DNA from: HXMU1420-13 sp965249965
GTDB taxonomy: Bacteria; Bacteroidota; Rhodothermia; Balneolales; Balneolaceae
Assembly (NCBI GenBank): GCA_965249965.1
Contig: OZ252262.1
Span: 2,046,001-2,110,000 of the forward strand
Direction of reading: 5' to 3'
DNA: 64,000 nucleotides
Part shown: positions 35,549 through 45,193 of the stretch, piece by piece
Numbering within the stretch: position 1 is the stretch's first letter
Layout: each line of letters opens with the position of its first letter
Program-made: the position numbers and the translations under genes
The notes under the pieces: generated by a model
Told to the model about the DNA's origin: nothing
What the model saw: only the letters and a program-made list of their open reading frames with translations
The model's database searches: none

Positions 35549-37903
35549 TCAATCCAAATCTTCCGGGATATTGAAATTCACATTAGAGCGATAGTCACCT
35601 AAAAGATGTTCCGCAAAATAATACCACATCATTCGTTCGAAGTACGCTCGTGAAGCTCCTCGAAATCCATGGCGCTGGCTAGGCAACATCATCAAATCAA
35701 AGCGCTTGCCTTCTTTGATGAGTTCTTCAGCTAAACGTAGAGTATTTGCAGGGTGAACGTTGTTATCGATGCTTCCATGAACGAGCAGTAAATGGCCTTC
35801 AAGATTTGCAGCCAGAGAAGTATTTGTCTCGATTGGTCCATCAAAAGTTACCTCTTCACGAGTAATTTCCACACTATCGTCATCCATCTCGGTGATGGTT
35901 TTCACCGTTTCTTTTACGCCGTTGTGCGTTTCACTCCACCATCGGTTATACACATTATTATCATGATTACCAGCAGAAGAAACCGCTACATCATAAAAAT
36001 CAGGATGGGTAAGGAGGGCGGCAGTACTCATAAATCCACCACCGGAATGACCATAGATTCCAATATTTTCACCATCTATATAATCATGACGACCAATAAG
36101 TTGTTCAATGCCATATCGGTTATCAGCTAATGGATAATCTCTTAAATCGCCATAGCCATAGGTATGATAGTAGCGATCGCGGAGCGGACTGCCACCGCGG
36201 TTTCCAAATGCCACCACAACAAAACCAACCTGAGCTAAAGTTTGATGACGTGAAGCACCAAAACGAATTGGATAAGGTTCTACCTGTGGTCCCGGATATA
36301 CATAGGAAATTACCGGATATTGTTTAGTGGAATCAAAATCGAACGGTTTCCACATCACACCAAAAATATCAGTAACACCATCAGCGGCCTTTACCGAAAA
36401 TTTCTCGGGAAACATCCATCCTTGTTCTGTTGCACGATCGATGTTTACTTGCTGTAATTCAATGATAATTCGGCCTGATCCGTCTCTTACAACGGCTTTA
36501 GTTGGTAAATCCACTCGTGAAATATTATCCACAAAATAGTTTCCCTCGGGAGAGGCAAAAATTCGATGATTGGCATGTTCGGGTGTGAGGTGTGTCATCC
36601 GGCTTCCATCAAAACGAACAGAGTAAAGATGCTCATAGTAAGGAGTATGCCCATCTTCACGACCGTATCCTTGGAAGAAAATGGTTTGAGCTGCAGTATC
36701 AATCTTTACCGTACTTCCGGCTACGAAATTTCCATCCGTGATTTGATTCATAAGATTTCCTTCAGCATCGTAGTGATAAAATTGTCCCCAGCCATCGCGC
36801 TCGCTCCACCATATAAATTCTTCTCCGCCATTAATAACATCTGCGTCCTGAAAACGCCAGTTCCAATACGGTTCCGACTTTTCTGAAATAATAACTTCAA
36901 CTTCCCCCGTAGTTGTGTTGCCTTTTAAAAGCTCGAACTCACTCGCTGCTCTATTTAATCGTTCGATGTAAATCACTTCCGAAGATCGTCCGTTTAAGTC
37001 ACCGGTAGCCACATCAGAAAAATCCACCGATAAATTCTGATCTTCCCACTTATCGGTGTCCATGATTACTCGTTCTTTGGTTGCCACATCAAAAACCTCT
37101 ACATAATCGATACCCACTTCTTCTTCACCGGGCATGGCATATTTGTAAGTTTCGAGAGAAGGGCGCGTACCTAAATTATTGATCACCCAAAGCTCGTCTA
37201 CTTTTCGATTATCTGAGCGTTGCACATAAAATTTCTTTTCATCATCAAACCATCGAACACGTGCGCGCAACTTTTTATCGGAAGTCGTATCTCCCTGACT
37301 CCATTGGTAGCTAAACCAGCGTTCCCCATCTGTAGTAAGTTGATGTTCTGTAGTATCAGTGGTGTCTCCACTCATCAAGTAAAGATTGTGTTCTTTTGCA
37401 AAAACCACCCATGTACTATCCGGAGACCAGGTTTCCCAGGGTTCCGACTTATCCGGATCTAAACTGTCGCCTTTTACTAAATTATTAGTGCGAATCGACC
37501 ATTCAAATTCCACGCTATCCACATGAAAGGTGAATAGGTTTTTATCTGTGTTCCAATCAAAATCTTCCAAATCAAGATCAGTAGCATTAAATGGACGTTT
37601 AAATTCTTCGCTTAACAAACCTGCCAATTCCTGCCGATCGAATAATTCCCGCTGATTTCTGGCTTCGATATCCACATAAAACCAATTGATACCCGATGCA
37701 TCTTCCCACTCGTACCAAAAGTCGTCCGATTCATCAATCCACTGCGGAAAAACATCGGTTGAGCCAATGAGTTTTTCCATTTTTTGGGTGGTAAATCGCT
37801 CAGCCAGTTCAAAATTTCCTTGTTGGGCGATCAGGTTTGATGGCGATAACATCAAGATTGCCAAACAGATAAAAAGTACGTGTTGAATTTTCGAAGTATG
37901 CAT
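35549..37903 (-). CDS. S9 family peptidase, dipeptidyl-peptidase IV type
   Basis: 784 residues with a signal peptide (about 1-26). The N-terminal propeller corresponds to a DPPIV_N domain; the C-terminal alpha/beta hydrolase has the nucleophile elbow GIYGHSGGGFMS (Ser), then the HGSIDNNVHPANT loop with catalytic Asp and QRHGF with His. Acts in the periplasm or on the surface, removing dipeptides. Length fits Bacteroidota S9B enzymes. Confidence 0.92.
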   Translation of the reverse strand: MHTSKIQHVLFICLAILMLSPSNLIAQQGNFELAERFTTQKMEKLIGSTDVFPQWIDESDDFWYEWEDASGINWFYVDIEARNQRELFDRQELAGLLSEEFKRPFNATDLDLEDFDWNTDKNLFTFHVDSVEFEWSIRTNNLVKGDSLDPDKSEPWETWSPDSTWVVFAKEHNLYLMSGDTTDTTEHQLTTDGERWFSYQWSQGDTTSDKKLRARVRWFDDEKKFYVQRSDNRKVDELWVINNLGTRPSLETYKYAMPGEEEVGIDYVEVFDVATKERVIMDTDKWEDQNLSVDFSDVATGDLNGRSSEVIYIERLNRAASEFELLKGNTTTGEVEVIISEKSEPYWNWRFQDADVINGGEEFIWWSERDGWGQFYHYDAEGNLMNQITDGNFVAGSTVKIDTAAQTIFFQGYGREDGHTPYYEHLYSVRFDGSRMTHLTPEHANHRIFASPEGNYFVDNISRVDLPTKAVVRDGSGRIIIELQQVNIDRATEQGWMFPEKFSVKAADGVTDIFGVMWKPFDFDSTKQYPVISYVYPGPQVEPYPIRFGASRHQTLAQVGFVVVAFGNRGGSPLRDRYYHTYGYGDLRDYPLADNRYGIEQLIGRHDYIDGENIGIYGHSGGGFMSTAALLTHPDFYDVAVSSAGNHDNNVYNRWWSETHNGVKETVKTITEMDDDSVEITREEVTFDGPIETNTSLAANLEGHLLLVHGSIDNNVHPANTLRLAEELIKEGKRFDLMMLPSQRHGFRGASRAYFERMMWYYFAEHLLGDYRSNVNFNIPEDLD

Positions 37904-38013
37904 AACTATTAAACAGGTTAAATGTGCTAGCAGAGATTACAAAAACCAATTGTAAGGAATTGCAATAAATAAACAGAAGGACCGATTTTTTCACCAAGAT
38001 GGTGGGTTTTTTG

Positions 38014-38021
38014 TATATTTG
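38014..38021 (+). promoter_or_regulatory. Possible -7 promoter box for the ccm operon
   Basis: TATATTTG is a perfect TAnnTTTG box. No clear TTTG lies at the right distance upstream; instead a CACC/GGTG hairpin with a T-run (37992-38012) does. The box overlaps the TTG at 38019 that opens the ccmC frame, so that TTG is probably upstream of the transcript start. Confidence 0.4.
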
Positions 38022-38717
38022 TGTCGATTTAAAAACCAAAGCTTCAACGCACTGAAAACCTGGAAATACATAGTTGCCGGATGGCTCACCTTGGTGATTA
38101 CAGGTGGATTTCTAATCCAAATTCCCCAGATTCCAATTCTTGAGCAAACTGCAAGAAATCTATTCTTTCATGTACCTATGTGGATGGCGATGTATGCCAT
38201 GTTTTTAACCAGCTGTGTGTATAGTATTCGTTATTTGAATTCTCCTGAGATGAAATTTGATATCAAAGCGGAAGCATCTGCCCGGGTTGGGATGATCTTT
38301 GGTATCTGTGGATTATTAACGGGCTCGCTTTGGGCTCGGTTTACCTGGGGAACCTGGTGGACATTTGCTGAGCCAAAGATGAATCTGGCAGCACTGGCTT
38401 TGATGATTTATGTGTCGTATCTGGTGTTGCGATCAGCATTTGATGACGAGGAAAAACGAGCAAAAATTGCAGCTGTATATAATGTATTTGCTGTAACTAC
38501 GATACCATTTTTGTTATACGTGGTTCCAAGACAGTTACAAAGTTTGCATCCTGGTGCAGACGGGAATCCCGCATTCTCCGAAATTACGGCCGCAGAACTT
38601 CGTTATATTTTATACCCTGCCATGATTGGCTTTATAGCGCTATCATTTTGGGTGTACGACATTATGCATCGCTACATGACTGTGCGATACAAACTAGACT
38701 TAGAACAAGAAATTTAA
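38019..38717 (+). CDS. ccmC: Heme exporter/cytochrome c assembly protein CcmC (CcsA family)
   Basis: Up to 232 residues with six membrane spans. LFFHVPMWMAMY supplies one axial His, and WGTWWTFAEPKMNLAAL is the WWD-like heme-handling segment in its Bacteroidota form. Delivers heme to CcmE for cytochrome c maturation. The start is uncertain: TTG 38019 coincides with a promoter-like box, and the homologous start would be near the CTG at 38052 (KTWKYIVAGWLT). First of the ccmC-D-E-F cluster. Confidence 0.9.
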   Translation: MCRFKNQSFNALKTWKYIVAGWLTLVITGGFLIQIPQIPILEQTARNLFFHVPMWMAMYAMFLTSCVYSIRYLNSPEMKFDIKAEASARVGMIFGICGLLTGSLWARFTWGTWWTFAEPKMNLAALALMIYVSYLVLRSAFDDEEKRAKIAAVYNVFAVTTIPFLLYVVPRQLQSLHPGADGNPAFSEITAAELRYILYPAMIGFIALSFWVYDIMHRYMTVRYKLDLEQEI

Positions 38718-38721
38718 CATC

Positions 38722-38961
38722 ATGCAAACCGATTCTACTGCTGTTGTAGATACCTTAACTCAGGCGTATTCTGATATTTGGGCAGGGAATGTGGCGGTAG
38801 AACCGGCCAATGCATTCATCGCTTTTATGTATTCAAACGATTTGATCTACGTGGTGCTGGGAGTTACCCTCATCATCTGGTCAGTACTTTTATATTTCAT
38901 GGTTCGGGTGGATCGAAAAGTCGCTTCGCTCGAAGAAAAAATTAATTCAGAAGAACAATGA
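38722..38961 (+). CDS. ccmD: CcmD-like small membrane protein
   Basis: 79 residues with one membrane span (about 40-60, YVVLGVTLIIWSVLLYFMV) followed by a charged amphipathic helix (RVDRKVASLEEKINSE). Small size and position between ccmC and ccmE identify it as the CcmD equivalent that helps release holo-CcmE. It overlaps ccmE by four bases. Confidence 0.8.
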   Translation: MQTDSTAVVDTLTQAYSDIWAGNVAVEPANAFIAFMYSNDLIYVVLGVTLIIWSVLLYFMVRVDRKVASLEEKINSEEQ

Positions 38962-39353
38962 AACCAAAGTTAATAGTAGGCATCGTAGCTATTGTAGCAT
39001 TCACTTCTCTGTTGATGATCAATTTTGGAAACAGTATCAGCACCTATACTGATTTTGCCAAAGCTCAGGAAATGAATTCTGCACATGTCCCCGGAACATG
39101 GGATAATTCACAAGAGTATGGCTTCTCGCGAGAAACCATGCAGTTTACTTTTTACATGACCGACGATTCAGGAGTTACAAAAAAAGTAATCTATCCTCGG
39201 CCAAAGCCTAATAATTTTGAAGAAGCCGATCGGTTGGTGGTAATTGGCGAAATGAGAAATGATGTATTCTATGCCAACGAAATGCTGATGAAATGCCCAT
39301 CAAAATATAACGATGCAGATCCCGGTGAATTTGTAAAAGCATCAGAGAGCTAA
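38958..39353 (+). CDS. ccmE: Cytochrome c-type biogenesis heme chaperone CcmE, CxxxY type
   Basis: 131 residues, one N-terminal membrane anchor (about 4-22) and an OB-fold with RLVVIGEMRNDVFYANEMLMKCPSKYND. The heme-attachment position is Cys (CPSKY), the CxxxY variant known from some bacteria and archaea instead of the proteobacterial HxxxY. It binds heme covalently and passes it to CcmF. Confidence 0.9.
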   Translation: MKPKLIVGIVAIVAFTSLLMINFGNSISTYTDFAKAQEMNSAHVPGTWDNSQEYGFSRETMQFTFYMTDDSGVTKKVIYPRPKPNNFEEADRLVVIGEMRNDVFYANEMLMKCPSKYNDADPGEFVKASES

Positions 39354-39356
39354 TTT

Positions 39357-41897
39357 ATGGCAGAGATAGGACCCGTATTTGGGATTTTAGGAAAGCTGAC
39401 TATCACGCTTTCCTTTTTATTTTGTGCAATTTCAATGGTGTACTACTTTCGGGCATCTAACCAGGATGATGAACGGTTTCTGAAAGTTGGGAACTGGATG
39501 TTTATGCTGAAAGGATTCTTCATGCTTGTAGCATCAGGCATGTTGATCTATCTGATATTTCAACATCAATTCCAGTACTATTATGTGTTTAATTATACCA
39601 GTCTTGACCTTCAGTCAAAGTATTTATTTTCCGCATTTTATGGCGGGCAAGAGGGTAGTTTTATGCTTTGGATTCTATTTTCGTTTGTAAGCGGAATAGG
39701 ACTCATGAAATGGACGCGAGCACCGTATCGCGCACCCGTTATGTTTTTCCTTGCACTAACTCAGCTTTTTCTCATCTCCATGATTTTGGGATGGAGATTT
39801 GGTGATGTCACGGTTGGTGCTTCACCGTTTAGAACGTTGGCCGAAGAAATGCCTGATGCGCCGTTTATTCAGGCAAATCCCAACTTTGTTCCTGCAGATG
39901 GATCCGGACTAAATGACCTGCTTAAAAGTCCGTGGATGATGATTCATCCTCCAATTTTATTTGTGGGTTTTGCGATGATGACCATTCCATATTGCTTTGC
40001 GATGGCAGCCCTTTGGAAACGCAAATATAACGAATGGGTGAGCCCGGCTTTACCCTGGACATTAGGATCGAATCTTGCTTTACTAACGGCAATTTTTCTA
40101 GGCGGATATTGGGCCTATGTAACGCTTTCTTTTGGGGGATTTTGGGCATGGGATCCGGTTGAAAATGCTTCTTTAGTTCCATGGTTAATTGGAACAGCTG
40201 GCATCCACACGATGATAATTCAGCGAAAGAGCTCTATTGCGCAGAAATCGTCGTTGTTGTTCGCGATACTCGCCTATATGCTTATTGTGTACGAGACTTT
40301 TTTGACACGCTCCGGAATACTTGCTGATTCATCTGTTCATAGTTTTGTTGATCTCGGGCTGTATAACCAGTTGCTACTCTTTATGTTAGTGATTTCCTTT
40401 GTTGGGCTTGGGATGTTTTTCTGGCGCTACAAAGAATTACCATCACCTAAAAAAGAATCAAAAATTCTATCCCGTGAATTCATGACGTTCACCGGTGCCG
40501 TACTGTTATTAGTGCTGGGTATTGTGATCATTCTTGGTACCAGTTCGCCCATTATCGGATTGCTCTTTAACGAGAATCCAACTCCTCCGGAAATTAGTTT
40601 TTACAACGATTGGAGTATGCCAATTGCCATAATTATGGCTCTTTTTACCGTGCTTGGTCAGTATTTATTTTGGAAAAAATATGATGCAGAAACACTAGCC
40701 ACTGCGCTTATTTATCCAACATTAATTACCTCTCTCTTTACGTTAGCTGCCGTAATTTTTGGTGGAGTCAGAAATCCGTATTACATGTTGTATCTGTTTG
40801 CCGGATTCTTCGCCATCATTGGTAATGCCTGGGTAATGGGTAGACTTGCAATACAAAATCCGAAAGTAATTGGTGGATCATTAACACACGTTGGATTTGG
40901 GGTACTTTTGGTTGGAATTCTAGCGTCATCAGCATACAATAGTGCTTTACTTGATTCGAATACTCAAAACTATAACGCAGCCGTTCTGGCGGGCGAGGTT
41001 GTGGATGAACGAGGATTCCCGGTTACGCAAACAGTAGAAATGCTGGAACTCAAACTCAACGAGCCAAAGGTGATTAACAGCCAATATTTGGTTACTTACG
41101 AAGGGTACGACTTAAGTGATCAAAACAGACCGGGGCAACAGACCTATAGATTTAAGTTCGAATCGGTAGAAGGAGGCAGCCCCTTTTATTTATACCCGGA
41201 AGTTTATCCCATGCTGGCAACTGCCTCACCGGGGAACGTAAATTGGTCGGTAGATCCGGATGTGCGAACCGGCTGGATGAGTGATATCTATTTATATGTT
41301 GCCGGAAGTTCATATATCGAACGAAGAAATAATCAGATCTCAGAAAATACTTCCATTCAGCCTGTTTCAGATACGCTAGGGGAAGAAGCCCCTGCTGATT
41401 CCAGTCAGACGATCGAATTTAAACGAGGCGACTCCATCGAAGTAGGTGGGTTTGATTTCACCTTTGTTAATTTTATACAGGCAGACACAACGAATTTGCC
41501 TCCGAATACTTCAATCGGAATCCGAGCTCAAATCCAAGTAAATCATTTAGCATCTGGACAAGAGTTTTTAATAGAACCGTTGTTTGCAGTATTTACTGAA
41601 GAAGAGCAAAGTTATGTAATGTCGCCACCTGTAAATTTACCTGTTCATGATTTGAGTTTTCAATTTTCAAAAGTAAATCCGCAAACTGATTCCATTGAGC
41701 TGACAATAACCGGCCTGGATGAAACGTATGATGAAGAGTGGGTGCTTATTGTAGCCGAAAAGAAACCGTTTATTTCTGTGGTTTGGGCAGGCACCTTTTT
41801 ATTGATGGGTGGATTTACCCTTTCCATTTTCCGACATTGGAAAAGAGAAAAACGAAAAAACACAGATAACGAGACTGAAGATTTTGACGAAGTTTAA
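39357..41897 (+). CDS. ccmF: Cytochrome c heme lyase subunit CcmF
   Basis: 846-residue membrane protein with about 14-15 spans. The WWD signature is GGFWAWDPVENASLVPWL, flanked by periplasmic His; MIHPPILFVGF is another conserved family motif. Residues about 535-800 form a periplasmic domain, then a last span. Attaches heme to apocytochrome c. It is longer than E. coli CcmF because of the periplasmic domain. Confidence 0.93.
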   Translation: MAEIGPVFGILGKLTITLSFLFCAISMVYYFRASNQDDERFLKVGNWMFMLKGFFMLVASGMLIYLIFQHQFQYYYVFNYTSLDLQSKYLFSAFYGGQEGSFMLWILFSFVSGIGLMKWTRAPYRAPVMFFLALTQLFLISMILGWRFGDVTVGASPFRTLAEEMPDAPFIQANPNFVPADGSGLNDLLKSPWMMIHPPILFVGFAMMTIPYCFAMAALWKRKYNEWVSPALPWTLGSNLALLTAIFLGGYWAYVTLSFGGFWAWDPVENASLVPWLIGTAGIHTMIIQRKSSIAQKSSLLFAILAYMLIVYETFLTRSGILADSSVHSFVDLGLYNQLLLFMLVISFVGLGMFFWRYKELPSPKKESKILSREFMTFTGAVLLLVLGIVIILGTSSPIIGLLFNENPTPPEISFYNDWSMPIAIIMALFTVLGQYLFWKKYDAETLATALIYPTLITSLFTLAAVIFGGVRNPYYMLYLFAGFFAIIGNAWVMGRLAIQNPKVIGGSLTHVGFGVLLVGILASSAYNSALLDSNTQNYNAAVLAGEVVDERGFPVTQTVEMLELKLNEPKVINSQYLVTYEGYDLSDQNRPGQQTYRFKFESVEGGSPFYLYPEVYPMLATASPGNVNWSVDPDVRTGWMSDIYLYVAGSSYIERRNNQISENTSIQPVSDTLGEEAPADSSQTIEFKRGDSIEVGGFDFTFVNFIQADTTNLPPNTSIGIRAQIQVNHLASGQEFLIEPLFAVFTEEEQSYVMSPPVNLPVHDLSFQFSKVNPQTDSIELTITGLDETYDEEWVLIVAEKKPFISVVWAGTFLLMGGFTLSIFRHWKREKRKNTDNETEDFDEV

Positions 41898-41907
41898 AGC
41901 ACAAAGA

Positions 41908-42582
41908 ATGAAAAATTTAAAATGCCTGGTTTTGAATTTTGTGTGCTACGTGGTCTTGATGCTCATTCCATTTTCAGCTTTTGCTCAGGAACAGAATTTC
42001 GAATTTGAAGATAAATCACCCCGCGGGGCATTTCTAAGATCTCTGGTTCTACCGGGGTGGGGGCATCACTATATTGATAAAACCAACTGGAAACGCGGGC
42101 AATACCATATGGCAGCAGATGCTGTAATGCTGTTGAGTTATGCAGGAATTCGTGTTCGGAATACTCAACTAGAAAATGATTTACTCACTTTTGCGAGAGC
42201 CAATGCCGGAATCGATTTATCTAATCGAAATCGAGATTTATTTCTTGCAATCGCGAATTATGATAATCTGGATGCGTACAACGATTTCCAGCTTAGGGCG
42301 CGTAATTGGGATGATTTGATTGAAGATTCTCCTGAAAATCGATGGAATTGGGCTGAAGATAGCGACCGTTTCCAATATCAAGATAAACGCGAACGTATCG
42401 ATAAAAACAGTAATCAGCTTCCGGCGCTCATAACATTGATGGTTGCAAATAGGGTGATTAGTGGGATTAGTGCATTCACAACCGCGCGAAATCGGAATTT
42501 GAGGATTCCTGAAGCTCGATTTTCTTATCTCAATGAATTTGGGGAACCCGGAATAACCGCTTCTCTTCGTTTCGGTTTTTGA
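41908..42582 (+). CDS. DUF5683-like secreted/membrane protein
   Basis: 224 residues from ATG 41908: a signal peptide (ending FAQEQ) followed by SPRGAFLRSLVLPGWGHHYIDKTNWKRG, the Pro-Gly-Trp-Gly motif typical of DUF5683 proteins of Bacteroidota. About two hydrophobic segments follow. Function unknown. Ten bases after ccmF and 12 before truA, so probably co-transcribed with truA. Confidence 0.75.
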   Translation: MKNLKCLVLNFVCYVVLMLIPFSAFAQEQNFEFEDKSPRGAFLRSLVLPGWGHHYIDKTNWKRGQYHMAADAVMLLSYAGIRVRNTQLENDLLTFARANAGIDLSNRNRDLFLAIANYDNLDAYNDFQLRARNWDDLIEDSPENRWNWAEDSDRFQYQDKRERIDKNSNQLPALITLMVANRVISGISAFTTARNRNLRIPEARFSYLNEFGEPGITASLRFGF

Positions 42583-42594
42583 TATTTTCAGGGC

Positions 42595-43329
42595 ATGAAT
42601 AGATATCTCATTGAGATAGAATATAACGGTGCTGACTATGCCGGTTGGCAAATTCAACCAGATGTACGTACTGTTGAAGGTGTAATTGAGCAAGCGTTCA
42701 GCAAGATATTACAAACTTCCATTGATATAATAGGTCAAGGCAGAACAGATGCGGGAGTTCACGCATCGGGACAAACCGCTCATCTCGATTTACCGGAAGA
42801 TGTAGACGTTTACAAGCTCATTCATGGCGTAAATGGGTTGGTTGGTAACAATATCTACATAAAGCACATTGAGCCTGTGAAACCGGGTTTTCATGCCAGA
42901 TTTGATGCGTTAACACGTAGATACCGGTATACGGTACTTGCCTATCCTAGTCCTTTATTGATAGAGTATGGGTGGTATTCAGGATATGTCATCAAATTAG
43001 CTGAATTATATGCATGTGCCGAAATGCTGATCGGAGAACATGACTTTGACGGATTCTCAAAATTCAACGAAGAGAACTATACTACCATTTGTACTGTATT
43101 TGATGCGAGATGGGTGAATCAACCACATAGCGTATATTTTGAAATTGAAGCGAATCGGTTTTTAAGAAATATGGTACGCCGTTTAGTGGGGACTATGATG
43201 GAGGTTTCGCGGGGTAAAATGACGCGTGAAGAGTTTGCAGATATTTTATCCAATAAATCCGAAGCGAAGGCTGCGTACACAGCGCCTGCAAAAGGTTTAA
43301 ATCTTAATGAAGTTTTCTACAAAAAGTAG
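42595..43329 (+). CDS. truA: tRNA pseudouridine(38-40) synthase
   Basis: 244 residues: YNGADYAGWQIQP, catalytic Asp in GQGRTDAGVHASGQ, FHARFDALTRRYRY and NRFLRNMVRRLVGTM. Modifies U38-U40 of the tRNA anticodon arm. Standard length. It is the last gene before tRNA-Asn and the island boundary. Confidence 0.96.
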   Translation: MNRYLIEIEYNGADYAGWQIQPDVRTVEGVIEQAFSKILQTSIDIIGQGRTDAGVHASGQTAHLDLPEDVDVYKLIHGVNGLVGNNIYIKHIEPVKPGFHARFDALTRRYRYTVLAYPSPLLIEYGWYSGYVIKLAELYACAEMLIGEHDFDGFSKFNEENYTTICTVFDARWVNQPHSVYFEIEANRFLRNMVRRLVGTMMEVSRGKMTREEFADILSNKSEAKAAYTAPAKGLNLNEVFYKK

Positions 43330-43338
43330 AAAATTGTA

Positions 43339-43370
43339 TTGACTAGGGAGTAACATTGTCTTTATATTTG
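43339..43370 (+). promoter_or_regulatory. Promoter of tRNA-Asn
   Basis: TTGACT at 43339-43344 and TATATTTG at 43363-43370 fit both a sigma-70-like and a TAnnTTTG box. The transcript would begin near 43377, leaving a leader of about 120 bases before the tRNA. Confidence 0.65.
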
Positions 43371-43400
43371 GCGCTCCTTCAAATGCGAAGGGGTTGCACA

Positions 43401-43450
43401 TTCCTCGGTGGCAGATTCCCGATTCATCGTGAGCTGTTAACCTGATTATG
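43401..43450 (+). pseudogene. Degenerate tRNA-Asn-like remnant in the tRNA leader
   Basis: Three blocks match the intact tRNA-Asn in the same order: TTCCTCGGT (43401-43409), GTGGCAGA (43408-43415) and GCTGTTAACC (43433-43442, the anticodon loop). No T-arm or CCA end follows. It may be the relic of an earlier tRNA copy or integration event. Confidence 0.45.
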
Positions 43451-43495
43451 GAGTTGCAGATTTATTGACAAGAATCTTTTGATTCACAAATATCT

Positions 43496-43570
43496 TCCTC
43501 GGTAGCTCAGTGGCAGAGCAATCGGCTGTTAACCGATCGGTCGTTGGTTCGAATCCAACCCGGGGAGCCA
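43496..43570 (+). tRNA. tRNA-Asn (anticodon GTT)
   Basis: The 75 bases fold into a cloverleaf: acceptor TCCTCGG/CCGGGGA (one G-T pair), anticodon stem ATCGG/CCGAT with loop CTGTTAA and anticodon GTT at 43528-43530, T-arm GTTGG TTCGAAT CCAAC, and an encoded CCA at 43568-43570. A terminator-like hairpin follows (GCGAACT ... AGTTCGC plus T-run, about 43588-43620). The tRNA marks the left edge of the island. Confidence 0.96.
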
Positions 43571-45159
43571 AGTCGAAATGAAGTGCGAACTTTGATACTC
43601 TCAGAGTTCGCATTTTTTATATCCTGCCATAGACTATATAAATATTCATCACAAAGATAGTCTACTTTTATTATTCCTTTTTTGTTATTAAATGTTCCTT
43701 TTACTCTAGTAACTACCTCTTTAATAAATAAACGAATAAGTTCTTTTTTCTGCTCAATTGGAGCCTTTTCAAACTGTTTGTTAAACTCAGTTAGCATTTC
43801 AAAGTAATCCGAATCTTTTAATACCCTAGAATTCTGTAGTTCCTTTATCCTTTCTTGTTTTTGTATCAACTCACTCTCGATAGTTTTGTTCTTTTCTCTT
43901 TTTTTTGAAATCATTTTATCCCAAAGATCTACATTTTCAGATGTGATATTACTTTCTATAAGCCTCATGTGTGATAGAATTTCTTCTTCATTTCTTGAAA
44001 TATTTTTTTTCATAAAGTTGATATCTGATCGCATAGCTTCAATTTGCTCGGAGTTATTAAATACAGCTCGCTTTTTGAAAGCATTTAATAGTTTTGGCTG
44101 ATCGATAAAATATTTGATCGTAAGAAGTATAAAATCATCAAGCATTGTTTGGTTCAATGTAGAAGGATTATGATCATTTGTAGCACCTTCTTTATTTTTA
44201 ATTGAACACTCGTAATAATAAAGTTTATAGTTTGGCTTTTTTGTATATGTAGGGGTATACGCACCCTTGCAATAACCACATCTAATTATACCCTCAAGTA
44301 AGTTTGGGTTTTCGCCTTTGGTATATTTTTTTGCATTATTATTGTTAGTAGAAAGAATCTTTTCGGCAGTAAAAAATTTCTTAGGCTCAAGTATTTTTTC
44401 ATGTTTTGTCGGATAAATCTCCCCATCAACTTCTGCTTCTCCAATGTAAAGTCTCCTTTTTAAGATGTTATAAATAGCACCTCTCGTATATTTTTTATCT
44501 CCTTTAATATTTCCATTTTGAGCTATCCATTTCTTAGTTCTGTAGCCACTATTATTTAAGTCCTTGACTATTTTTGGTACAGATTTTTCACTTAGATAAT
44601 TATCAAAAATTAAGTTTACTAATTTTGCTTCATCGGGTTCAACTATAAGCGAGCCATTCATGTTGTTGTAACCCAGTGGAATAAACCCACCTCCCCAATA
44701 GCCATTTTTTAAAGCAGCAATTCGTTGATCTTGTGTTCTTTTACGAACCATATTCGATTCAAACTCTGCAAATACCATAAGTATGTCCCTCATGGTTCTA
44801 CCCATCAGGGTTGATGTATCCAAATCCTCAGTTGCAAAACTGATTTCTTTGTTATTATCACCTAGAATGGTAATTAATTCTTGAAAATCTTTAATACTTC
44901 TTGAAATTCTATCAAGGCGAGTAGCTACAACTAAATCAAATTTACCACTTGATGCGTCCTTTAACAGCTCATGTAATGAAGGTCTATCAAGATTTCTACC
45001 AGATCTAGTATCTGTATAAACTTTATAGATATCATATCCTTTTATTTCGAGCCATTTTCTGCAAATGTTTTCTTGGGATTCATTTGAACTTCTATTATTT
45101 GCAGTAATAGCCTGATCAATAGTGGAAATTCGGCAATATACGGCTGCTTTTTTGGGCAT
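43507..45159 (-). CDS. Large serine recombinase (site-specific integrase)
   Basis: 550 residues as read. Resolvase domain at about 1-150 with catalytic Ser in VYCRISTIDQ and the DRISRSIKDFQEL motif; recombinase domain (about 170-280); zinc ribbon with CGYCKGAY ... YECS; coiled coil about 365-430. It probably integrates and excises the island. The last ~25 codons are antisense to tRNA-Asn (WIRTNDRSVNSRLL), so the C-terminus is encoded by host DNA at the junction and would change on excision. Confidence 0.9.
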   Translation of the reverse strand: MPKKAAVYCRISTIDQAITANNRSSNESQENICRKWLEIKGYDIYKVYTDTRSGRNLDRPSLHELLKDASSGKFDLVVATRLDRISRSIKDFQELITILGDNNKEISFATEDLDTSTLMGRTMRDILMVFAEFESNMVRKRTQDQRIAALKNGYWGGGFIPLGYNNMNGSLIVEPDEAKLVNLIFDNYLSEKSVPKIVKDLNNSGYRTKKWIAQNGNIKGDKKYTRGAIYNILKRRLYIGEAEVDGEIYPTKHEKILEPKKFFTAEKILSTNNNNAKKYTKGENPNLLEGIIRCGYCKGAYTPTYTKKPNYKLYYYECSIKNKEGATNDHNPSTLNQTMLDDFILLTIKYFIDQPKLLNAFKKRAVFNNSEQIEAMRSDINFMKKNISRNEEEILSHMRLIESNITSENVDLWDKMISKKREKNKTIESELIQKQERIKELQNSRVLKDSDYFEMLTEFNKQFEKAPIEQKKELIRLFIKEVVTRVKGTFNNKKGIIKVDYLCDEYLYSLWQDIKNANSESIKVRTSFRLGSPGWIRTNDRSVNSRLLCH

Positions 45160-45193
45160 ATTGTTAGATTACTTTTTCATCAATGTAACATAT

